A stretch of DNA of 64,000 bases from Sarocladium kiliense (taxonomy: Eukaryota; Ascomycota; Sordariomycetes; Hypocreales; Sarocladiaceae), in NCBI GenBank assembly GCA_030734395.1, contig JAUZTG010000042.1, forward strand, positions 124,001 to 188,000, read 5' to 3'. Position 1 is the stretch's first letter. Every line of letters begins with the position of its first letter. Under the pieces are notes generated by a model. That model made no database searches. It had not been told where the DNA came from and saw nothing but the letters and a program-made list of their open reading frames with translations. Made by a program: the position numbers and the translations under genes. Of this stretch, positions 56,335 to 64,000 are shown in pieces.

Positions 56335-59120
56335 TCAAGGGTCATCGCCGTCGACGGTAGCGGGCTGCTCACCCTCATCGTCCATATCCTGGCGGACAGA
56401 ACCAATGAGCGTTGCATACAGGTCGTAGTCGAAGGGCTTCGTGTCAACGATGTCCCTGAGTGATGAGAAGTGTTAACAAGAACCTCGCGGACAAGAAATT
56501 GGTTGCGAAGACACTTACATATCCTTCTTCTTTCCAAGATCATCAAGTGCGCGCAGGTGTCGCTCGCCATGCTCGTCGACTCCAAACCGCACAAGTTGAA
56601 TCGAAATCTGAGTTCGACTGATCTCTTTCCTGACCATCGTATCAATGAGCTTCTCGATTGGGCGCTCTACGCCGCACGCCTTCGATTCATCACGTCCCCA
56701 CATGCCGTCCGTGAAGTAGAAGATTGAAAGCCGTTTGGGTCTCAAAGGGCCAATCTTCCACCACGCTGGAAGCCGCTTCATTATCCTGTTGTCGATGAAG
56801 TCGCTGAGCTTGTCCTCGAACGTGTTCTGCCTCCATTCCTGCTTGTCGAAAACTTGCAGCAACGGTGTCGTGTTGGTGTGAGTCTTGACATATCTCGGAC
56901 TCGACGCGTAGACCACTTCGATTCCGTCGTCGTCGATGAGTTTTGTGATATACGCGTAAGTTCGAAGTGTCTCGCGGATCTGTATGCGGTGTTCTCTCAT
57001 GGAAGGCGAATTTTCTATGTAGAAAATCACATCTCTTTTCTCCAGAGCGGCCTTCAGGGAGCTGATGGTGTTCACCACTCGTGTCTCAGCGTACTTACGG
57101 CCAGGCCTGTCCTCCACATATTCGCGGGCTTCTCTGTACGTAAGCCAAAGCCGTCGTCGAGGCTTGTCGATCTGCGTCGTCGGGTCAGCCGACCTCGTAT
57201 CAGGTTTGATATTTGCTTTCCAAGACGATGTGTGAGACATGAGCTCCTTCGGGCCGCGAATGACAACGTGCTTCGTCTCAGGCTTTGCTGGGTGCGAGGA
57301 CGAGGTCGTGAAAGAAGAGGAAGAGCGGTCTCCCTCGGCTGCGGCATCGCTAATGTGTTTCTGCATCAGTTCTAATAGCCTGTACGGGCTCTCCCGTTTC
57401 CTAGGATCAGATTGAAGCATGGACTCTTCGATCATTTGGATGACCCTGCGCGTAATGTTGTCGTAAGCAGGTAGGGTGTTGATGACCTGCTTATGGGTTT
57501 CTGCAACTGCCTTCAACATCCCGTACCCATTGTGAAAGCAGCCCGAGTGTCCTGCTCTCGTGAGGCTTTCATGTAGGTCGATTTCCTCTGTTCGTCGAAG
57601 TTCGTACTGTCGTTGACCTTCTGAGCCGAAGGCTACCCAGACGCACGCCTCGCTCAGCACGCAGCCAAGTGACCAGACATCAACGTTCGCAGTGATCACA
57701 TTGAGGTCATCTTGGCTGCATCGTTCATGGTGGCTGTTTTCGGGGGCGCCTGGTATACATCAGTGATATGTTCAAAGATTGATGCTTTCCTGGATGCCTT
57801 GATGATAGCGCTTCAGACATCTAGAAAGGGTTGCAATCGCAAAATTCGAGGCTAGCTTACCATATGTCTGTCCTCCACATGAGTCCTTAATGCCACCACC
57901 ATCCTCATCGATAGAGGCCCGCAGGTAAGTGTAGCTGTAACCGAAGTCGGCAAGTTTGATCGTAAAGTCATATGGGATACACGTCGGTTTCTTCGACATA
58001 AGCAGATTACTCGGCTTGATGTCTTGATGCACACTACACAGTGAACGCCCATTAGCGATAACTCCGTCATCCAAACCGCAAGGGAGGTGCAGATATCTCT
58101 GCCATCAGACATGAGAAGAACTTCGTAGAAACATGTACACACATTTTGTGCTCATCTTCATCAGTGTTCGCCTGGATCGAAGCTTTATGAGCCACATGAA
58201 GTCCCTCTAGGGCCCCTGCGAAACTCTTCCAGAGACAGAGCAGCTCGTGGCGGTTTGTTGGAGGGTTGCGATTCAAATAGAAATTCGCGAGCGACCCTCT
58301 ATCTGCATATTCCAGGATCAGGTTGTATGTTTCAGTGCCATCAGCCCGAGGCTGGGAGAAGTAGCCATAGCAGTCAACAAGGTGCGGCGATCGGTACTTG
58401 TAACTATGTAGCGCTTCGTAGGCCTTTCGCTCTCTCAAAAATGCCGACTCGTGCTCTTCACCGAGGTACTGCTTCCGGACAAGGCGGACCTTGGGGCGAG
58501 GGCCTCGATTAGCACAGGGGACAGGGAACCAAGAGCGATTCACTTACTGGCTGTGATCCTTTTGCTCCGACATCAATAACACACAAGGGTTCGACGTAGA
58601 TGAGATCCACAATAGTCTCATTGCTCGTATATATTTTCTCGACACGATCGATAGGAAGAATGTATCGTGGGGACAGCTCTTGATTGTAAAGTCGGGAGTG
58701 TTCAAAGATGAAGGGGAAGAACTTCCATTGCTCCTGCTGGATCGTGTCAAAGAGCTCCCGGCGCTCCGGAGTATGCTCCCAGTCCGATGGAAAGTCGCGC
58801 AGGGGAAACTTCTCGTCCGTCAATCCGCATTTCATGAAAGAGTGGTCAATCGTTTCCAGGCGATTAATCCAGACTAGCATGGAGAACACACGAAGGAACG
58901 GCCGGATCCTGTCAGGCGCCACAAAGGGTGCATCGTCAAAACGGGCTCGACAGTCTCTGAAGACTTGTCTGATTCGCTTGTCGGTCCAATAGTCACAAAG
59001 CTCTGGGTAGGTGGCGTAGTTGGGTCTGGTGTCGTCGAATGAATGCAAGCCCTGATGCTTCTTGAGAAGCTTCTTGAGGCCATCGGTGTCTTTTAGGCGC
59101 TGATGTATCTTGCGGCCCAT
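56335..59120 (-). CDS. Protein kinase with novel N-terminal domain and degenerate vWA-like domain
   Basis: Exons 58548..59120, 58143..58489, 57861..58033, 56519..57749 and 56335..56455 give 814 residues. Residues 1-190 form a domain seen in fungal proteins of this type (NYATYPELCDYWTDKRIR, LRVFSMLVWINRLETIDHSF) with no known function. Residues about 192-470 are a kinase: Lys197 (VRLVRKQYLG), the catalytic loop IVHQDIKPSN with Gln replacing Arg of HRD (Asp311), LADFGYSY, and APE after the fourth exon starts. Residues about 600-814 look like a von Willebrand A fold: FYIENSPSM where the first MIDAS Asp is Glu, then YFTDGMWG, and the ending DMDIVDTKPFDYDLYATLIGS. It may sense or signal in immunity-like or recognition pathways, but this is inference. 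No membrane segment. Confidence 0.85.
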
Positions 59121-59974
59121 GAGAAGACCGTTCTATCGGGCGCTGGGTTTCCCCCAGGGCCACCAGGTCTGGTGGTTGGTCTGGAAAGTAGGGGCGCAGC
59201 GGTTGTGTCGCTGGTGATAGGTGATCTGTCAAGCGGTGGAACTCCAATCCCAGGGGCCTGATGGGATCAACCCGAATGCAGTGCGATGTGTCACAGCGGG
59301 ATGGGACGTGGACGAAAGCTGACAAGACTGTTTAGGCTGCAAGTAGCCGTACCAATGAGCCAGGAGGAGAGGAAAGGGATGTGTCGATGCGACAATGAGA
59401 CTTAGACCGGCCTCAGGTCTGCGAATGATCTTCGGAGGGAGATGAGATGACGAGAAACAGCAGGAGCTGTCAAAGGGTATATCTATGCTCAGGATCTGAT
59501 ATTACTATGACGTCGGTCGCTGTCCGCCTGATGGGAAGGACGTCGCGACGTCGAGCTCTCGAATGTGAACCATTCTCTGTTGCACCAGCGCAAACGATAA
59601 GCAGAAGCCAACATGCACTACACAGCCCAAGTTGCGCGTGGGGCAGTGCTGCAGTACGGTGCATCTTCCACAGTCTACTGCAGGAGCCTCTTGGGGCTCA
59701 GACATGCGTGCGTTCAATTGCTGCATGTTGCTGTCCAATGATTCTCTCACCGTCCCCCAAGGCTCTCACCCCCTCACTGTCCGCAAACTGCCTCCTCAGC
59801 CTCTGAGTCAAAAGCTGCAGAAGCTGATAACTCAAATGGCCTAGGCCGGACCAAACTGGAGAAATTGGGGGTGGCGAAGCTTGGATGATTCGTACACTTG
59901 CAAAGATCTTTTGAGACTCCCTTAAATCTGCCTCCACTGCCCCCAAACCTAGCTTTATGGACGCCTAACTCTCC
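59121..59974. other. Intergenic, 854 bp
   Basis: Contains the kinase-like gene's promoter and the 3' region of the CorA-like gene. Short frames only. Confidence 0.4.
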
Positions 59975-62084
59975 CTATTTTGGCAGTTCCTGTTTCTCGC
60001 TCGCCTTAAACAGTCTTCCGACAGACGACTTCATCCGCGCATAGACATATGCGAAGAACCATAACCCGAGAGTGCAAGCTAACAACGGTAGACAGATGAT
60101 GAAGAATAGCTTGATGCCTGCTGTCCGAACTTTCCAGTCCCCGAGGTTGGGCCCGAATCCACTACTGCCTTCCGTTCCAAATACAATAATGCCACTGCTG
60201 AACATTGTCTGTATCTCATAGGGTATCAGCAGGGCGCTTTGAAAGACTGAACTCAGATCAACGTTACATACAGCCACGAAAGTGCCGGGGAGAAATATCA
60301 GCGTAAATATTGTGATAACATGCATGGAGATTGTCTTGAGGTGCATCTCTTCTGTGCATTTCTGCATCGATTCTGCCGAGTCTTGTGCCGCACGCGCCAT
60401 GAACTCAGCAACTCGTGTATTCCGTGCTTGGAAAATGTGGTTATACTGAAATTTATAAACAAAAAAACAGTCAGCAATTCGCACCAATTCACGGCGTCCC
60501 TTTCTCCCATCATCAAGGAGGTATATAGGAATGCAAAAGGGTCTTACCATCTCGCTACCTTGCTCAGCCCTGTGAAGTATTACTCTCAGTCGCCCTTGAA
60601 TACTGTCAAGGTCGCCCTCGAAGTGACGTATTTGCCGGACAAAGTCATTAATTGCGTTTCCACATCTCTTAAACTCTTCATTTTGCAAATGCATCTCGAG
60701 GAGTGCGGATTCGCCAAGTTCGACGTATCGGTCTCTGATATCAGTAATTACCCTTTTGTTCTGATCGATTACTGAGGCCGCAGCATGGAGTTCCCCTATC
60801 ACGGAATTGAGACTCTGAAGCCCTTCGAACGACACAAGATCATCCAGTTCGAGCTTCTCATCGTTCAACTGCATTTTCTGGGTTTGTGCCGAAAGTCCAG
60901 TATCGCCCCTAGACAAGTTTGGGATCGCGTGCGATGCACGTCTAACAGCTGGCTCTATGAAGAGGAGTGCCTGCCGTCTGGCGGTATTCAGCGTGCTTGG
61001 CCTCTTCAGTATAGGCTTCGGCTGAGCTTCCGATACTGTGCTCCAATGCCGTATGCGTCTTATGGGAGTATCGTCAACCAGTCCCTGAATATTTCGGTAA
61101 CGCGTGATCTTGGTGTATCGCAGACAGGTCTTTTCTAGAGAATCGAGGTATTGAACCCAGTTCTCGGTTCCCCATCTCAGGAGCAAGAGGTGTTCCTGAA
61201 GAGCCTGTCGGAGTGAGCCGTGTGTACTTTTAGGGAAGTGAGAATTCGACGCCAGCGATGTGTCTGCCGCTTGTTGCATGCGGCGTTGCATAGTCGCATT
61301 TCCTTTCATGACAATCCAGAATACATTGCCATTCGAGACGTCAAACGAATGATATGCGGCTACTTGTCTCTGTTTCCACTTAGACGGGTCCTTTTCGTCC
61401 CGCTCCATTCCGAGGATGTTGAAGCACTGCTGGATGCGCGCCCCAGATTTTCGTAGAGCCTCAATCTTAGGTTCCTGATCCAACGGACTCATGCTGTCCT
61501 CGTAGCGAAATGAAGTGAGATTATGGGGTTCTTCACGAGGCTCAAAGGTGAACACGAAGTCCAGAAATTGTGGCATGGCCTGGTGGCGACTGAGGAGCAT
61601 TACAAGTTGGGAACGTGAACACAAGAGTTCACCCCGGGATGATGCCGATCGGATGAAACTGAGAAGATGTTAGTCGGTTCATGAACAGATTTTTAGCAGT
61701 TGGCTCTGTGTGCGCCATCTAGTGCAGCTGGATGAGTGTGACCTACCAGAAGCGTCTTCGCGGGTCTGGCTTGTCCAGACTGAGTAGCCCCTGTAACCTG
61801 TCGTCGCCGTCAACTTCATTAGGGTGAGTGTATTCGTAGCTACCTGTATGAATCACCAAGTTAGCTTGAAATACCTTTCGGGCTCATGACAGGTTGAACA
61901 TGCCATTCTGTAGTCGAATTAGATCACTCAACACAAGCTTGCCCTTTTGTGGTCGAAAGACATAATCGTCGTTCTCATCCAGCTTTGAAATGTACGACTC
62001 GGTGATATAAGGAAAGTCACTAGCCCTCGGGAGGTTGCTAGGGTAAGACTTCCAGTCTCGAAATGACTTGGAGAACGCTTCCAT
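59975..62084 (-). CDS. CorA-like Mg2+ transporter family protein (fungal, two-TM)
   Basis: About 620 residues. Firm exons: 60548..61658, 59975..60445 and an exon ending at 61747. The intron 60446..60547 (102 nt, GTAAGA to TTTCAG) is in frame and stop-free; removing it joins AEQGSEM to YNHIFQARNTR. The first exon begins at 62084 (MEAFSKSFRDWKSYPSN); its junction to exon 2 is uncertain. Either a weak GT donor after 61891 pairs with an exon 2 start at 61839, or a GC donor after 61904 pairs with 61843. The C-terminus has a long coiled coil, then two membrane segments: MHVITIFTLIFLPGTFVAVC and IKLFFIICLPLLACTLGLWF. I see no GMN signature, as in other fungal CorA-like proteins, so ion transport is not assured. 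Location: a membrane, probably plasma or vacuolar. Confidence 0.8.
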
Positions 62085-62848
62085 CTTTCTTTAGAGAATT
62101 GATGTAGAGACACGGTCGCTACAGCTAATGGTAACCAGCGACGCTCTTGGTACTTGTGCCCATGAATTCTAGACTCAAGCAACAAGCCAGCAGCATAGGA
62201 CATTGAACGAAGGCCGAAACAAAGGCCAAGTCAATCAATGAGGGCGCGGAATCCCAGTTATCTTAAAGGATGACACCAAGAAGCTCAGCTGAGATGTCAA
62301 GTTGGGGGCTGGAGCCGTGTGCGTAACGGTAGAGACACCCTTCTCAGACACGGTCGGGCGGCAGAGGCAAGGCATAATCGCTTAGCGCCCGATGGCATTT
62401 GGCCGTCCAGCCGGAGACATGCACCAGGTGGTTTCGATGTGCAAAAGTCGATCAAGGTTGGTTTGGGGCTCTAACACACAGGTTTACATATGCAAAGAAT
62501 GATTCGCTAGTAGCAAAGTAAGACAATTCCATTCTCGATGCAAGGTGGCTGGCTGTTGTTCGTTTGAACAGCACACACACCGAAGCTGGAAAGAAGAAGT
62601 GCGGCAGCTGAGCCGCAAATCCCGTGTTCGCGCGCTGTCCACTCACCCTTCCCGCCTCCAAATGAACAATCTGGGCTGCCTCCCCCAACAACGTCACAAG
62701 TGAGCACCGAGATTTCTGGTGGCTCTTCGTATTCTTCTGGGCTTTTCCACTTCTTCACATTTGAAATTATGAATTCTCGTCAGCCGGCGCTGGGTTGTAA
62801 CGAGTCACGACGGCGTCCCAGCTTCTGCAGGTTGCTGGAGCGCTTGAG
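62085..62848. other. Intergenic, 764 bp
   Basis: CorA-like promoter and the 3' region of the small gene to the right. No gene recognised. Confidence 0.4.
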
Positions 62849-63236
62849 TCAGGTCGTGAACCTCAACTTCAGGATCGCGCGTCGCTCATCCTGTATTCAG
62901 AAGACTCCGTTAGTTTCACATTATAGATCGGAAATCGGGAAACAGGGCATGAACTTGCATCCTTCAAAAGCCGTGGAAGCTTCATTGAGTACTCTCCGTT
63001 CACCTTCTGTAAGCCCCATTGCGCAGGTCAGCAGTCATCCCCATGTAGCCATTGTCTATCGTCCGGGCTGAGCATGGCACAGCGCGGTCAAAGCCTCAAA
63101 GGGATTCCCGAGGTCCACTTGCCTCAACGGTGATTTGAGGGTCATTATTGAACAGCTTTTGCAGATACTCCACCAGATCTGCTTTATGCAAGTTATACTC
63201 GGGGAACGTGTCCGGCACCATCTTTTGCTGCTCCAT
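62849..63236 (-). CDS. Small hypothetical protein, 67 residues, two GC-AG introns
   Basis: Exons 63123..63236, 62959..63006 and 62849..62890. The protein begins MEQQKMVPDTFPEYNLHKAD, continues LVEYLQKLF and NGEYSMKLPRLLKD, and ends DERRAILKLRFTT. Both donors are GC (GAG|GCAAGT and GAT|GCAAGT), with strong acceptors TTACAG and AATACAG; all three exons are in phase 0. No GT donor gives a sensible product. I do not recognise a named family, though the sequence looks like a real, compact, helical small protein. No signal peptide. Because the model depends on two non-canonical donors, it is moderately supported only. Confidence 0.55.
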
Positions 63237-64000
63237 TTTGGCAATGGTTCTGGGGAAGATCGTTGATTGGAAAGGGGGCTTGACTTAGTGCAGCCTGCAA
63301 CAGACCGTTGGTGTTCCTTGGCCGATCCTTTGTGTGAGAGGGGTCTGAGATTTGCAAAGTGGAAAAACGATCAAGTTGCTAGGTCTTCGCCGGTAGATAT
63401 AGTACTGATAAGACGAGCAGCCTTGCCTGGGAAGCCGGAGAGACAGGGCGATCGCTGAGACCGAAATGATGTAGCATCCGAGAGGCAGAGCCTCATTTTT
63501 CCCCTCACTCACCGCAAATGCGGACTGTACTACCACCGACCGTGACTTGATTTCATGCAAATAGGCAAGTTGCAGGCTGGTGGCGTCCAACGGCACAGTG
63601 ATATGCGGGCTGTTGCTACCATGCATGAGGCCTTACCAACATGATGAATCAACCACACGAAGCACTGCCAGCGGCCTGAGCTTCAGAAGGGTTGTATATC
63701 CAGCCGTCAGTGTTCACTCAAAACTTCCTGTCAAGCCTTTGGGCTATGCGAGTGAAATCTCCTACACTCTCAGGCCTGCACTACCGAGCAAGTTCCGCTT
63801 CGTACTGGTGCAGCTGATGATCCTGTCTGGATCAGGAGTGCAGCGTGTGACACCCACCCAGTAAATTAGAGGGTGTGATGTTATCCAATAGCAAAGCTAG
63901 CCTGATCTCACTGCGTGAAGTGACGGGGTCACTGAGTGCGTATTGGGAATGATATTCTCCCTAAGCCACCCGCGACGGCTTGAACGCAAGGCTCTATCAA
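63237..64000. other. Intergenic to window end
   Basis: 764 bp including the small gene's promoter. Short overlapping frames on both strands, none recognised. Confidence 0.4.

Noticed and set aside
1..64000. Transposons, CRISPR arrays, viral or toxin genes
   Set aside because: No terminal repeats, transposase or reverse transcriptase motifs, spacer arrays or viral proteins were seen on either strand.

Overview
The window is nuclear DNA of a filamentous ascomycete (Pezizomycotina). Genes are split by short introns, mostly 47-125 nt, with GTRNGT donors, CTRAY-like branch points and YAG acceptors. Typical fungal families are present: Zn2Cys6 regulators, a GH3 glucosidase, a CorA-like protein and a Tor kinase. 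A 5S rRNA gene of the dispersed filamentous-fungus type sits alone between protein genes. I cannot place the class; Dothideomycetes or Eurotiomycetes would fit. No bacterial operon, CRISPR array or intact transposon was seen. All exon models below were built by hand from reading frame, splice signals and family conservation.

Layout. 0-5 kb: the 5' two-thirds of the Tor kinase gene on the minus strand, sharing a divergent promoter with rtf2 (5.7-6.5 kb). 7.2-9.2 kb: a lone class I terpene synthase converging on a membrane-anchored NodB-fold polysaccharide deacetylase. 10.7-21 kb: an orphan low-complexity ORF, a Cys/Met-type PLP enzyme, two conserved proteins of unknown function (one disordered, one membrane-anchored) and a type II membrane glycosyltransferase-like protein with a C-terminal micro-repeat. 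21-25 kb: gene-poor, with one small secreted cysteine protein. 25-31.5 kb: housekeeping and chromatin block with a SAM methyltransferase, lsm6, a Rad60/Esc2-type SUMO-like protein and an Hst3/Hst4-type sirtuin. 31.5-35.2 kb: gene-poor.

35.2-44.6 kb: a compact group of a fatty-acyl desaturase, a zinc-less MDR oxidoreductase, a Zn2Cys6 regulator, an epoxide hydrolase and a second Zn2Cys6 regulator. This looks like a small lipid or oxylipin gene cluster with its own regulators. 44.6-49 kb is more A+T-rich and holds a possible gene relic, an orphan ORF, an unusual sulfotransferase-HAD phosphatase fusion and the 5S rRNA gene. 49.2-64 kb: a secreted GH3 glucosidase, a divergent Erg28-like membrane protein, a short-chain dehydrogenase, an 814-residue kinase/vWA-like protein, a CorA-like membrane protein and a 67-residue gene with two GC-AG introns.

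The most unusual items are the sulfotransferase-HAD fusion, the N-domain/kinase/degenerate-vWA protein, the desaturase/epoxide hydrolase cluster with two regulators, and several GC-AG introns, including two in one tiny gene.
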